64,000 nt of DNA from Silurus meridionalis (Eukaryota; Chordata; Actinopteri; Siluriformes; Siluridae): contig NC_060896.1 in assembly GCF_014805685.1 (NCBI RefSeq), positions 20,570,777 to 20,634,776 on the forward strand, written 5' to 3'. Shown one piece after another: positions 1 through 12,709 of the stretch; positions within the stretch are counted from its first letter, which is position 1; the number at the start of each line of letters is the position of its first letter. The notes under the pieces were generated by a model that worked only from the letters and a program-made list of their open reading frames with translations, had not been told where the DNA came from and searched no databases. The translations under genes and the position numbers were made by a program.

Positions 1-229
1 CTTTCGCGAGTTCTTCTGCGGCTGCACAGTGCCGATCGAGATAACTGACGTTAAATGGTAATTTTTTCCCCTCTTGTGCTCAAGATATCAGTGTTTGGCG
101 ACATAAAAAAAGTCGAAATAACCGATAAAAAATGCTTAGACAAAGAGAGAATTTGGCGGTTCCACTTCAAAAACGTCGACTAAATAGGGTTGTCGAGTTA
201 ACCGAGGTCGAAATAAGTGAGTTCCACTG
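1..229 (-). mobile_element. pogo/Tigger-like non-autonomous element, partial (copy 1)
   Basis: This is the reverse complement of the left 228 bp of the complete element at 5802-6765. It ends with the terminus CAGTGGAAC (read on the minus strand) next to a TA at 230-231, and the rest lies before the window. No reading frame is present. A TA target and CAGTGG termini fit pogo/Tigger or other Tc1/mariner-superfamily elements; the family name is inferred. It abuts a Tc1-like element whose own left end is missing, so it probably inserted into that element. Confidence 0.75.
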
Positions 230-231
230 TA

Positions 232-1391
232 TATCTAATGAGTGAACAAATATGGAATTATGAATTTAACAAAAACATGTGTAATAACCCAGAATGTGTT
301 TTATATTTTAAATACTTCAAAGTGTTTACCTTTCGCTTTGATGGCAGCTTTGCATTTTCTCAGTCAGCCATGAGGTAGTCACCTGCAATGGATTTTCAAC
401 AATCTTCAGGAGTTCCCAGAGGTTTTAAACGCTTGTTGGCTGATTTTCATTTATTCTTTGTTTCAACTTATCCCAAACCATGTCAACTCTATTTACATCG
501 GGTGACTGTGGAGGCCAAGTAATGTGATGCAGCACTTCATCACTCTCCTTCCTGGACAACTAGCTCTTGCATAACCTAAAGTTATGTTTGGGGTTATAGT
601 CCTGTTGGAAAACAAATAATGGTCCCACTAAGAGCAAAACAGATGGGATGGCATGTCACTTCAAATTGTAACCATGTTGGTGTCATAATCACACACCTTA
701 ACACCATCACATCTTCTCTTTACCTCTTTACAGTAGCAACCATGCGTTTCTTGGCCCAAGCGAGTCTCTCCTGCTTGTTGTTCTTCTTAAGTTATGGTTT
801 CCGTTCAACCATAAATGCCTGGCTTTGCAGTCTCCTCTGAACAGTGGATGTTGAAATATGTCTGCCACTTGAGCTTAAAGAAGCATTTATCTAAATGGGG
901 TTTTTTGAGGCTGGTAATTCTAAAAAAATTATCCTCTGCAACACTGGTATCTCGTGGTTTTCCTTTCCTTGGACAGCCCTCATTAGAGCCTGTTTCATTA
1001 AAGTGTTTGAAGGTTACTGGTGACTGTACTTAAGAATACATTTACAGATATAAAAATTTTTCAGATTGATTAGCTTTCATGTCAATCCAATGATGGATTG
1101 TCTTTTCTTTTAACCTAACCAAGCGTTCCTTGCCTTAATTAGGATTTGTACAGTAGTTGAAGTAACTCTAATCAGGCTATTGACCCTGTACTCACCCCTT
1201 CCTTTGAACAAGACATCTAATGGTCTAAAGAATAAGGCAAAAAATGTCACAAATGAACTATTGACAAGGCATACCTTCATATATGTTCTCTATATGGTTT
1301 GCAGTTCCTCAGTATTAATATACAATGTAGAAAATAATAATAAAAAAAAACACTAAATGAGATGGTGTGTCCAAACTTTTGACTGATACTG
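232..1391 (-). mobile_element. Tc1-like transposon, decayed, left end interrupted
   Basis: The right end carries the Tc1-type terminus CAGTATCAGTCAAAAGTTTG (minus strand) followed by TA at 1392-1393. The interior is recognisable as an antisense Tc1-like transposase: the stretches around 440-600 and 745-1020 match the usual order of conserved blocks for a fish Tc1 read backwards. The transposase start is near 1130 on the minus strand. The middle of the gene is deleted around 690-740 and frames are broken throughout. About 110 bp of the left end is missing where the pogo-like element begins, which suggests disruption by that insertion. Non-functional. Confidence 0.8.
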
Positions 1392-1536
1392 TAGCACAAT
1401 GATCCTGACAACTGCAAAACACACTCATTTTTTATGCACACATCCATATAAATATAAAATATTTCACATATTGCACAGCTGAATTTTATTAGGTCTATTC
1501 ATAATGTAATTTAGTTTTCTGGAATATGCATATGTA

Positions 1537-2150
1537 CAGTGCCTCTCAAAAGTTTGGAAACAACTAGTCTTTTATTTAAAAAAAAAAAAGCACATTTATT
1601 TTGTTCATATGCAACAAACTATGTAATTCAATGGTATGAATATTTATTTTGAGCAAACAACGTTATGAATGTACAGACTTTTATGTTGGGTATTTCTTTC
1701 TGATCTTGTAATCCAGATCAGTTCAATAGGACTTGGCAGGCCATGCAATGATAGACAATACTCCAGCTGACACTTTGCTTTCTAAATAATGCTTACAGGG
1801 TCATACAATTGTCTTGTTGTGTGGTGAAGTTACTTCCATTTAGCCACAGTAAAGATGGAATTGCATGTTGTTGAAATATGAACAGGTTGCCATGCTGGCT
1901 TAATATTCCTTTCACCTACAATAAGTCTCCAACAGTTTTTGTCCCAAAACAACCCCAAACCATTATGCTTCCACCTCTATGTTTGACTGTGGGTGTGAGG
2001 CAGTCTTGTAACATCATCACTCCTTTTCTCTGTCTTGCATAAGTTCTACTGTTCAAACCAAAAATGTCACATTTGGACTCCACAGGACTATCTTTCCAAC
2101 ATTCACTGTCCAATTATTGTGTGTTTTTGCATTTTATCTGGTTTGTTTAA
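1537..2150 (-). mobile_element. Tc1-like transposon fragment (second family)
   Basis: It starts after a TA (1535-1536) with CAGTGCCTCTCAAAAGTTTG, a Tc1-like terminus distinct from the preceding element. On the minus strand, 2113-1916 encodes 65 residues including FGLNSRTYARQR and TVKHRGGSIMVWGCF, the block between the first and second catalytic aspartates of Tc1 transposases. The sequence degenerates after about 2150 into A- and T-rich DNA, and the transposase N-terminal half and far end are not present. A relic. Confidence 0.82.
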
Positions 2151-3743
2151 AAAAAAAAAAAATGGACCATGTTTTTTTTAACAAAAAAATACTAGGTTTT
2201 TCTAAACATTTGGCAAGCACTGCCGAATAGCCTAGACACTTCAAGTTAAATACGATCTCTCTATTCTCTCTCTTATAATGACCAAAAAAAAAAGTCACTA
2301 ACTATGGCTTTTATTTTGTCAAGCAACAAGTCTTGTGTGTGAACTGTTACTATAGAAACAATCATGTATTAGAACAAGCACATTATTTTTAACTGTTAGT
2401 TCATGTTAAAGTTAATTGCCAAGCCATGTGTTATAAAAAAATATGAAATCACCATCTGATCAAACAGATTCAAGTTGTCAACCATGATGCTTAAACAAAT
2501 ACACGATACATATACTTGTGTTCACATCATGATGTAGAATTCTACACTAGGAAATAGGATTCAGTATCTGAAGTTAATCAGATTGGTCAGTTTTGCCTTT
2601 ACCAGTGCACGCTGGTCTAGCATGAAAATGTTGAGTAATGTATAATGTAATGTTTAGTTATTGTGGGCCAAGTTCCCGTGGACCAATGAAACGAGGCAGC
2701 AGGCTGACAGCTGTGAGCTAGACAATTGCTTATATACTTGACAGGAAAGATTCTAGGCACAATCACTTTTAGATAATTGATTACATCATCCATCACTACC
2801 CAACCCTGCTAAAATCTCCAGCCTTGCTTTAGACAGGTTGTGATTAGAAGTTGTGAAGTGTAAGCAGTTGTCAAAAACAACAACCTTTACCATTCATATA
2901 TTAATATTTACCCTTTTCTCTTTAGATTCATATATTCTTCTATCGAGCATCTTCAGTATATTAAAAAGAAAGTGGTTCACAGCAACCTACTATAATAAAA
3001 TGAATCCCATACATCTGACTGCTGCCTACTTATGACCTTTGTAGTGATGCACATGCTGACATTTAATACTTTTCTAAAGATAGTTTTTTTTTTTTTTTTT
3101 TAGATCTTCGTCCTGGTTGTACTGCTGCCTAAGTTAATTGGATTAATGCACCTCTCGGCCCATGTGTGATGCTGACTCTGCGTCACGAGTATCAATCTCC
3201 ACACAATCAATTTGTAGCTGTCCGGCTGCCAACTGTGGGAGGCAGATGGGTTCATACACACAATAACACCAGCTCTTTATAGCATGACCTGCCCATCTCC
3301 TTGCTCATAAGTTAAAACTAAAAACCTTGCTTGATCGATCTTGCAGTCTTAGCAGGGTTTCTTTATTTTCTACAGCATCTTTTTGCTAACAACATACTAC
3401 ATGCTTTAGAGCTTTTGTTTCACTATGTTTTTTTATTTTTTAGCATAAAGAACTGACCTATCATGTCAATAAAGTCAAATGTGTTGTGTCAGCATGCTCT
3501 TAAGGCCGTACGCACCATCTAAAATTGCCCTTATTCTAAGCAATGCAATACATTAGCTTTCTGTTTTTACAGAGTTCTACATTAAGATTATAGGTTTCAC
3601 ATGTACTTCCAAAAGTGTGGTCTGGGATATCTGTATGCCAAATCATCCTCAAACTATTCTTAAACAATTTTTTGCAGTGTGACAGTGTATATTGCCTTAC
3701 TAAAATAAATCACTGCTATTATAAATGACTATTGCTATGAAAT
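2151..3743. other. no gene recognised; AT-rich, with one higher-complexity island
   Basis: Mostly AT-rich unique-looking sequence with short A or T runs (for example 3084-3102). Short open frames here have no recognisable similarity. The segment 3105-3330 is more GC-rich and contains homeodomain-type cores (TAATTGGATTAATG near 3135), so it might be a regulatory or conserved non-coding segment, but nothing in the window proves that. Confidence 0.4.
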
Positions 3744-4080
3744 CTTGTATTTGGTCTGCAACGATGTTTACATGCCCATAAGTACATATCACAGTAACAG
3801 CCATATGAAAGAAATTATGGAAGATTTACTTTCGTTTACCAAGAACATTTCTGAGAGCAACAAACTGCCACAAATGCTGTGCCTTTTTACCATAGTGCAT
3901 CCCAATGCCATCTCTTTCCCACAGACCTGGCCATGCACATGAGGTTAAAGAAAATTTAATTTCTCAGACCAGGCTATATTCTTTCATTGCCCCATAGTCT
4001 AGGTTTAATGCTCACCTGTTCATTGTAGGTGCCTTTGGTGGTGGAGAGGATGCAGCATGTGCACTGTAACTGTAAGTCAT
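3744..4080 (-). mobile_element. Tc1-like transposon fragment (family of the 23.4, 38.5 and 47.4 kb copies)
   Basis: Internal piece of a Tc1-like element read antisense. The blocks around 3760 (GTCTGCAACGATG), 3890-3925 and 3965-4050 (TCAGACCAGGCTATATTC) follow the same order as in fish Tc1 elements whose ends read CACTGATCAGGCATAACATT. No terminal repeats or intact frame remain. Assignment rests on remembered family structure and on shared ends with the 47427 copy, not on an alignment. Confidence 0.6.
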
Positions 4081-5799
4081 TGCAGTGCACTTGCTAACAA
4101 AGCCAGCATATCACTTTGTAAACAATGTGGACTACAGTAGCTCTTGTTTGAGATTGTAATTTCATTACCCATTTTTAATATAGCCACAACTGACTTCTTT
4201 GTTCTCATTTAATATAAAAAATTCAGGTTTATTTCATTAATTGTTGCATTTAGTGCTAATATTGCATAAACTGATATGCAGTTTAGGCAAAGTATAAAGT
4301 ATTTTGTTAATATTATATAGAAATAGAACAATAATATAGTAAAATATCCATGGCAATATACAAAATATAATATAGCTTTACCATTGTGACTGCTCCGAAT
4401 CAGTTGGTCTCAAACAACATTAATTTAAGTTGAATTTTAGGCCAAAGTCCCAAATCCTGATTCTCTGCCAGATTTCGATTGCAACACTATTCCATCCATG
4501 TCAGCACACATGCTTAATGAAATTGGGGTGTCTGTTTCGAAGCTAGAAATATGTGCAGTGAAGTGTTTGTAGAAGCCTTCCTATGTTACTGCCTGCAGAA
4601 TTGTAAATTGCATTTGCAATCTATTTTAATTAAAATGTGAATGATTCAGATTTTTCCTGGAATGAGCATGAAAGTGAATAGATGACTACAATTTAGGACC
4701 TTCAAATACAAAAATCTGATATATGACCTTATATAAACATATATTTCAAATGATAGTTAACATATGTGAACATGTTTGTAGTGCTAATGGTTGTTTTAGA
4801 CATAGACAATAAAGTATATGTACAAACATGTTAAAAACCTTTTTAACTTACTATCTAATGTTTCTATTATGTGTAACACCAATCATGCTGCATTAAATTA
4901 CAACTTAATATATTAAATACCTGATGGTGAGTTATGAAATAAGTTATGTGAAACTAGTGTAGAATTTGCTCATGGGATTATTCAGGATTGATACACTCCT
5001 AGAGAGTAATTTGAGAGGCCAGTCTTGTCATTGTTAGGCATCTCTGCTGTTGGATGTAGATCTACCAAATGCATAAATGTAAATACAGGGGACGTTAATT
5101 ATTTAAGCACTTCTTTGAATAGAAGCAAACATTTGAAATGAGTAATATAATAATATATTTTAAAATGTTATATAATAACTATTATTGTTCCAAATTACTA
5201 TTTTATAACATGAACGTAATGGATTCGAAACCAACCTGATCAAATTACATTCACTATACCTGAATTGCTGCTATAAGGCACAAATGTAGGTGTTGCACAT
5301 GCACCTTACATTTGCTAAAAACAAACAAAAAAACAAAACCCTTAATAGCGGCCAGTCGGAATATTTTCCGCAATACTGAAATACTGACTCAGCAACAAGG
5401 AAGATTTGGATAAAAAGATGTGGAGATTTTAGAAGGAAAATATTTTATATTCATAAATGATTTACACTTAAACATCAACTACCAAATATTTTTTATAATT
5501 AATCGTTCTTGATTTAATAAATATCTTAGCTTTGCCTTGACTGCAGTTTGAGGCGAATTAACAATTTCCCGCCTTCTAATAAAAATAAATATGTAGAGTA
5601 ACTTTGTTCATTAAAGATGTACTGTCTACTGACTACTTGCATCATGTTTTACAGATTACGTATTATTTGTTTTTTAAAACAGCTTTGTCATCTCGAGGTA
5701 CATTTTACTTTGCTAATATGCAAACTCTCAAATAAACATGAATGTTCTCTAAATGTAAATGTTTTAAGTATTTCTCATTAAAACAAATCTGTTAGCAAA
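4081..5799. other. no gene recognised; AT-rich spacer
   Basis: AT-rich sequence without recognisable coding, RNA or transposon features. The part around 4440-4640 is of higher complexity and contains an AATTAAAATG-type AT core; it could be a non-coding regulatory element but there is no direct evidence. Confidence 0.4.
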
Positions 5800-5801
5800 T
5801 A

Positions 5802-6765
5802 CAGTGGAACCCACTTATCTCGACCTCGGTTAACTCGACAACCCTATTAAGTCGACGTTTTTGAAGTGGAACCGCCAAATTCTCGCTTTGTATTAGCATT
5901 TTTAAATGGTTATGTCGACTTTTTTATGTCGCCGAACCCTAATATCTCGAGCACAAGGGGGGGGGGAATTTGCCATTTAACGTCAGTTATGTCGATCGGC
6001 ACTGTGCAGCCGCAGAAGAACTCGCGAAAGTGGCGGAAAAATCAAGCCTTACAGATGCTACAGGTGTTGTATTGTATACTGGTGAATCTCTGCTGTTAGT
6101 TAGTGCACATATGCCTTTTGTTGTTAAAATGTTATGCGATGAACGGGAGGCGAAAGCCGCGCTTGGTAGGAGCGTGGCGCAGCGCTTGGTAGGAGCGCGG
6201 CGCGGAACGTGGGATGAGCAGCAAGAGCATAGAATTAACAACGACAGGATCGGGGGGGAATCCGCGATGCGCATTGGGAACAAAAGAGCAGCCGTTGAAA
6301 GAGGGCCGGTGGGAAGGCTCGTACCGGGATACGCATGAGCGATAACAACGACCGCCGTAAACTAACATATACCAACAATAACGGATGGTGAGAGTGTGGA
6401 AGTTTAAATAGGAGCTGGTGATGATGATAAACGAGCACCATATGTGCGCGATTGAAGCCGGGAGCTTCAGAGAAAGCGGCCGAGAAAGCACCTGCCACGC
6501 CGAAGGGGGCGCCGAAGGGGGCGTGGCAGGTGGATTCCTGACAGTTAACAAACATGTACTGTATGTACATTTTTATAGAATGCCTTCAAATCGCGGCAAC
6601 GTTGTTGTGTAAAAAAACCCTCCAAAAACACGTGCATGCACATTCTCATTTATTAACGCACATCATGTACATAAAGAAATTTCAAGCACGTTAACATATT
6701 GATTTTCGTTTATCTCTATGCTTTTTGACAACCCCCTAGGACATCGACATAACCTGGTTCCACTG
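5802..6765 (+). mobile_element. pogo/Tigger-like non-autonomous element, complete (copy 2)
   Basis: 964 bp bounded by inverted CAGTGGAACC termini and flanked by TA (5800-5801 and 6766-6767). The outer parts carry many TCGA/GTCGAC motifs with imperfect inverted symmetry. The interior (6000-6560) is GC-rich compared with the flanks and has a 13-bp perfect hairpin at 6489-6532. Open frames of up to 139 aa occur on both strands here, but none shows a helix-turn-helix or DDE motif, so I do not call them genes. Two further copies are in the window (1-229 and 31008-31699). Mobilisation in trans by a pogo/Tigger transposase is inferred. Confidence 0.85.
6489..6532. repeat. GC-rich hairpin with a duplicated 12-bp unit inside copy 2
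   Basis: CACCTGCCACGCC at 6489-6501 is exactly inverted at 6520-6532. The intervening bases are made of two tandem copies of CCGAAGGGGGCG (6500-6511 and 6512-6523). The copy at 31 kb has only one such unit, so the unit was gained or lost within the family. Confidence 0.85.
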
Positions 6766-6767
6766 TA

Positions 6768-7834
6768 TTTGTAAATTGAATCAATGTAAGATATAAGGTC
6801 ACCTGTAAGGTGATTTGTGTATGATTTGATAAATTCATTTTATTTTCCTGTAAATATCCTTTGCAAATATGCCAAAGCTTTGCACAAACACAGTCGACTG
6901 TATATGAAAATGATCTACATTTAAAAGTTTAATTTGTGTTAAAACAAATTGTGTACATGAAGTGAAACATGCAATTTCAATATATATCCAGTTTTACTAT
7001 TTCAGAGACCTCATCGGTGTTGCACAATTCCACATTTTTGCATTTTTGACTAGAAATGTGTGTGTCTATTATAAATACAAGGATAAACCCATATATGCAC
7101 ATATATTTGTGTGTTTGGGAAAATATATGTTACATACATAATAATTCCCATTTATCTATATATATATATATTCGGCATATATGTACAATATGACATATTT
7201 CTTTGTCTGTGAAATTTAAACATGACAATATATGGGCTAAATGTGCTTTCCATTAAATGCTATTTATCAGATTTCCGTATGGGTTGTTGCTGAATTTTAA
7301 TATTAATGATTATTTTTTAACATTTAAAAGTCCTTGAGTTTTCAGGTTAATTAAAAAGAAAAAATAAAGTAAAAAATACTTTATATATAACACTGACAAT
7401 ACTAATTGGTTGATATTACACTGACAACTTATTCTCAATTATTAATAACAGAATGATTTCCTGGTTCCATTGAACATTTTTGGCTAAAGCAAAAGGTATG
7501 CCTTTCTCATGGCTTTTATTAGTTGTCTGCCAAGCACCCTGTAACATTAATACATGATCTACAAAGACTTAAAATATTTAGTTCTTAGTAGCTCTTTTTT
7601 TATATATTTTTTTTACAAGAGAGTTGTTTTTCCTTGTTTAAGTTTTTACTGGCTCAATTTAAGCTGAACTTCTATTTTCTTTCTACACTTTGAGGTGACC
7701 ATGCCAGTGCAAGCATATTTATTTCTGATAATGAAAATAACAAGTGGAAAACAGGAAAACAAATCAACCAAACAATCAACTGAAACTACTTTTTTTATAT
7801 ATTTTTTTAAATTTCTTTAAAAATGTATTTAAAT

Positions 7835-7837
<3 letters not shown>
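6768..7837. other. no gene recognised; AT-rich spacer
   Basis: AT-rich DNA with a short TA tract at about 7156-7171. No similarity recognised on either strand. Confidence 0.45.

Positions 7838-7897
<60 letters not shown>
7838..7897. repeat. (CA)n microsatellite
   Basis: Thirty uninterrupted CA units. The cysteine/valine-rich open frame on the minus strand is a by-product of this tract. Confidence 0.98.
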
Positions 7898-7900
<3 letters not shown>

Positions 7901-8161
7901 TAGTACAGTAGTTTTCATTACACATAATAAACAGAACTTCTAAGGTCATTTTAAAACAAAAAGTCAATTTGATCTTGGTACAGTGAGTTTATAGGAAGAT
8001 GATCAGCCTTGTTTGTGTAATGAAATAAAGTGCTTTTATTAGTCTGACTTGTTCAAGGACTTTTCAAAGAACATCAAGACATTTTATTATCAGACCCATA
8101 ACATGAGGGCAAAAACATTTACTTGCTAATATCTTATACATAGAGTATATACTGTATTACA

Positions 8162-8163
<2 letters not shown>

Positions 8164-8213
<50 letters not shown>

Positions 8214-8214
8214 T
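8164..8214. repeat. (TG)n microsatellite
   Basis: About 25 TG units with one TA interruption near the right end, adjoining a dispersed repeat to the right. Confidence 0.97.
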
Positions 8215-8377
8215 CATATACAGCCATGTCACATGTTAAAACCCCTAACTAACCTACACCCCCACACCTCTGCTTGGTGAGATCCTGCTATGAATTACAA
8301 GAAGCTCATTTGTAATTCTGGGTTATAGTGCCTGTGTGACATTGACCACCATGTAACAGTGCCTACACAGAGAATAT

Positions 8378-8600
8378 TTGCCTTACTATCCCTGTGAGGA
8401 CCTACTATTGACAAAGATTTTAATGCAGCTAACTAATGGTATGCACCATTAGTTACCAAATACTTAAAACTTAAAATAAAATAAAAAGCCACTATTTCAT
8501 GTGGGAACCGATGAAATGCCCCAACAAGGTCATCGCTGTGATTCCCTTACACTTACAGGGACTTCAGGTCCCACCCAAGATCGTAAAGCATTCCCCTCAA
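8378..8600. repeat. dispersed teleost repeat beside a TG microsatellite
   Basis: Contains the blocks CCCTGTGAGGACCT, GGGAACCGATGAAATG and CCCCAACAAGGTC, which I recognise as a common teleost interspersed repeat (typically GGGGACC...CCCCACAAGGTC) that often sits next to CA/TG tracts. No coding capacity. The family name is not known to me. A second, more degenerate copy in opposite orientation lies at 9040-9190. Confidence 0.55.
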
Positions 8601-9039
8601 AACACACATTTACTGATTAATGTAAAGGCTCTAAGTAAGATATATTAACACTGCTAGTAGAGAACTAACTAAGCATAATCGATCTATTTTAAAAGTGCTT
8701 GGTGTGAATTGGTTAAATATGTTAAGCAGATTTACAGATGGTGTCCTGGCACTGGATAAGTTTTTTGAAATCACTTCAACATAGTGCAAAATAGTGCAAT
8801 AGTTTAAAGAGTCATCTGGAAATTAACATGAAATGAATAATAAACTGGGGTTTTGTAAATCACAGGACAGATGCCCAAAGCATGTGGATTGTAACTAGTG
8901 CTAAATTTACAAGTGATCGCTTTACCAGCAATAGAGTCAACAGTCTACACTTAATCCTGTAACAAGTAGCAGTGTATGTGTCTTAATGCTTGTGTGCATG
9001 AGTGTGTGTTTGGGAACCTTTTTTTAATGTTTTTTTTTT

Positions 9040-9190
9040 TCATATACCCACAAGGGTAAAAATATTTGACAGTTTTGACCTTTTGAGGACATTTGACTCT
9101 TTCCCATGAAGACATCTGCTCTTTTTTTCTTACAAAAACTGGAATAAAAAAAAAGGTCAAATCAAAGTATACATTTTTTGGTTACCAAGA
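9040..9190. repeat. second degenerate copy of the dispersed repeat
   Basis: The blocks GACCTTTTGAGGACATTTGA and CCCATGAAGACATC correspond in reverse order to those at 8378-8600, so this is an inverted, more diverged copy. The open frame on the minus strand across it has no recognisable product. Confidence 0.45.
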
Positions 9191-11042
9191 GTAAATAATA
9201 AATGCTATATACCTCATTCCTCCACATGAGAGGATATGACACAAATAATATTCTAATGGCAATAATTTGATATATAACTATACTACTGAAACTATTATAA
9301 GACAATATGCAACAGGTTGGACCTGTGAGGCATTGATTTGATATTTAATAATGCGACAGAATCCACTATTGTGTTACGATTTTTCTTTTTATAAGTTAAC
9401 AACAAAATATGACCGGATGTATTATGATATAATATACAATATGATTTATTAGTGTCTGCTAGATAAGACACCTAGTTTTGTTCACACTCTGTGTAAGGTC
9501 TATTGCTAATTCACAAATAATAAAGTTATGGGCAAATCATAGCCTATGCTAGCATATTTAATTATAAATTAATAACTTAATTATATATTATATAAAAATG
9601 GGCAGACTCGAACCAGACAATTGAATACTAATTCTCAGTGTAGCTGCTTCAAGTGTTTCTTATCTTTTTACTTTATAAATAATAAGCACCCCTATTGGCT
9701 CTAACCTGACATCCTCAAAGTGACAATAAGACAAATATATTTAATCAGATACTGTATCTTAGAAAAAAAAACTTATCACACTCATATCTAATAGTGTATT
9801 TTAAAGCTAAAGTTTTTCCTCTTTCTTATAGTTTGAAGTTTAAAGAATAAGCTCAAAGCATTGCTAAAGGCAATATCCACTAGTAAATTCATTTCACTCA
9901 AAACTTTTCACACAGTCTCTCTGCAAAACACACAATTTGGGACATCAGATGATTTTATGTGTGAAATGCACTTTACCCATAAAAACACAATGAAACATGA
10001 GAGAAAGATTATGGGGGCTAAAAGGCACTAATATCAACAATGACGTCTCTATTATTAAAAAACAGCAGTTTGATAGCAGTGTAGTGGTTGTATTAGTCAT
10101 AGTGATGTTAATTTTAGATTTCAGAGTCTTGCAATTTATTTCAATAGTTATGCTGCTATTTATGCATAGAAGGTTCTTTGTTTTCAGACTAGCCTTATGC
10201 AGGTGGTTAATTTAATTTGAGAAACAATACATTCAAATTTTTTATTGTATTTTACAACTTGGAGAGTTTATAATTGCACCTGGACTACTGCTATTATACG
10301 AAAGCACTTGCCTGAAAATGTCTGAAAATGTGAACATTAGAAAATGTTTTGCTTATGTTTTTCCTTTGCTGTCAAATATGGTATGAAATACTGAACAAAA
10401 TACTTTTTCCCCCTTTTTTTTTTACTTCTTGTTATTATTATTATTAATATGAAACAAAATACTTGAATTAAAGTTATGAAATCTGTGTCTGCAGTTTAAA
10501 GGATAAAATGACCACAGCACACTAATTTTGTAATTTCCCGTGACTTTTTTATGTTCTTATTAAGTTCAGTTAAAAAAAAAATAGGCAAACTATTTACAGA
10601 GCCTGTGTAATTGATATAAATTATTTAATTAATAATTCAGCTTATTAGTGTGTACATAGCAATACTTCTCATTCAAGTCAATATCAGCCAAGATAAATCA
10701 ACTTAAGTTCCAAAAAAAAAAAAGTGTAATTGAGAAAAACTTCTGTTTGACTCCACCTGCATGATGAAATCTGGTGCAAATTTCAGTAATTTTGTAAAAG
10801 GTCTGAATAGCAAATTGTTCAAAATTGGTTTTAATTCTCACAACATGCATGTAATCATTATCTGGAGCCCAGTGTTTCTTAGCATTGGCTTCAGCACCAT
10901 CAAAACCTTGATTAGGCAAAAGCAGTTACTGAAGATAAATGAATGATGAAATGCATCTGTAATATTTATACATTTATACGTATTTGGAATCCCGCTCTGG
11001 GATCCTTAAACTCTCGGATCCTTATTTTGGCCAACATTGCAC
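9191..11042. other. no gene recognised; AT-rich spacer
   Basis: Long AT-rich stretch, stop-rich in all frames, with short A and T runs. Frames of 60-73 aa near 10.0 and 10.7-10.95 kb lack recognisable motifs. Confidence 0.45.
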
Positions 11043-11055
11043 CAATCAATCAATT

Positions 11056-11096
<41 letters not shown>
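11043..11096. repeat. (AATC)n tetranucleotide microsatellite
   Basis: About 13 units of AATC with one interruption (AATT). Confidence 0.95.
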
Positions 11097-12589
11097 CAAT
11101 GTATTGTATTATTATATTATATACATAATTATAATTATATACATAAAGTGCATATCTTATAGCTAGTTTTTTACATGCAGGTTACATCTAATGGGTATAT
11201 ATGAACTAGCTGACTTCAGAGTACCACAAAAGAAGTGTTCAGAAATGAGATCAAAAGTTTGAATCACAACAATCGCACAGCTATTAATGGGATCACAGAC
11301 AAAAATGGAAAAATTTGCCATGGGAGGCATGGTGCACTCTTGCTTCCCTGTCAATCAAGACAAAACTAGTGTGTCATGGCCATCTGTCAGCTCCTGTATG
11401 TGGAAAAAAGCAAATAAAAATGTGGTTGGCTAGTTTCATGTGTTAGCAACCATGCTAGAATAAGTTAACTATCGCTGTTTTCTGTTGGTAGCTGCTGTAG
11501 GATAAAAGGGTAAAAAAGATGGTGGGTGGAAATTAGCAGGTGATGTATTTGAAGAGGTAAGTCTATTTAACATGCTAGTAATGTTATTTATCAATCACTA
11601 ATCTATATTTTGCCTTCAGCAACAGAAACATAGCTGCTCCTAATTAAATATCCTAATTATAAATGCTCTGTTAAGCACATGGACTAGCATGTGATCAAAT
11701 GAAAAGAAAAAAATACTACTATTACTACTAATAATAATACTAATAATACTACTACTAATAAAAAAGTTAATAATAATTGTTAGATTGCACCAAAGATCAT
11801 TGAAACACAAGGTCTGACAAGGCTATTTTTTAATCACAATGAAACAGCTATCTTTTTTGCTTCACAAACATTTGTGCTAATTGTTGTCTTTTTTCTAATA
11901 ATAAGTACCACCTGATTTAAACTTAGTACAGTAGTTCATGAGATATTATCACTACTGCTTTTCATGCACTTGTACATCCTAACTAAGGCTATAACCACCA
12001 TTGTTTCTAGTAGACAGCTATTTGGACTATAAATAATTCCCCATGTCGTGTTGGTCAGTTCCCATGAAAGTGTCTCGTAATTACTGTCCAAGTATGTTAA
12101 ACACGTGTGTTGCTCTGGCACATTATTAACCTAGACAGGTCAAGGTGGAATAATAGACCAGCTCAAAGTTCACCCCCAACCCCACAACAGAAAAGACAGA
12201 GACAGCATGGCCCTGTCCCAAATTTATGCCCCCAAGCCTCTGAGGTAATTAGTCACTCTCAGTCTTCTGCTCCTCTGACTCTGCCAGTATCAAGACATGC
12301 AGTGTTTGGTTGCCATTTAGAATTATCACACCTCCCCTAGTGACCCATTTAAAGTTTTCACTAAATGTAAACCAACATTTTTTTTTTGGAATAATGAATA
12401 TTTTTTTTTTATTTATATGATGACCCACTGACATTAGATTATATTTACCTTAATTTTTATTGCACAAGTCACAAGGCAACGAAATACACTTCTAACCAGA
12501 AGTGCATTGGTAGCAGTGTAAAGTATTTATAAATGTACAGGTTTATATGATATGAATGAATACTTACAAATAAATGAATATATGAATAT
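11097..12589. other. no gene recognised; AT-rich spacer with trinucleotide tract
   Basis: A TAC/TAA-rich tract lies at about 11713-11762. The segment 12120-12340 is less AT-rich and C-rich on the plus strand but shows no splice-bounded frame or known motif. Nothing else recognised. Confidence 0.4.
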
Positions 12590-12629
12590 AATTAAACAGT
12601 ACACAGAAATACAGTTATATATAGGTATA

Positions 12630-12709
<80 letters not shown>

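Noticed and set aside
3105..3330. Higher-GC island with homeodomain-like cores as an enhancer
   Set aside because: Too little evidence to list as a regulatory feature; described under the spacer entry instead.
5970..6570. Overlapping open frames of 98-139 aa in the pogo-like element
   Set aside because: Open on both strands because of GC-rich composition, no DNA-binding or DDE motif, and not maintained in the 31-kb copy.
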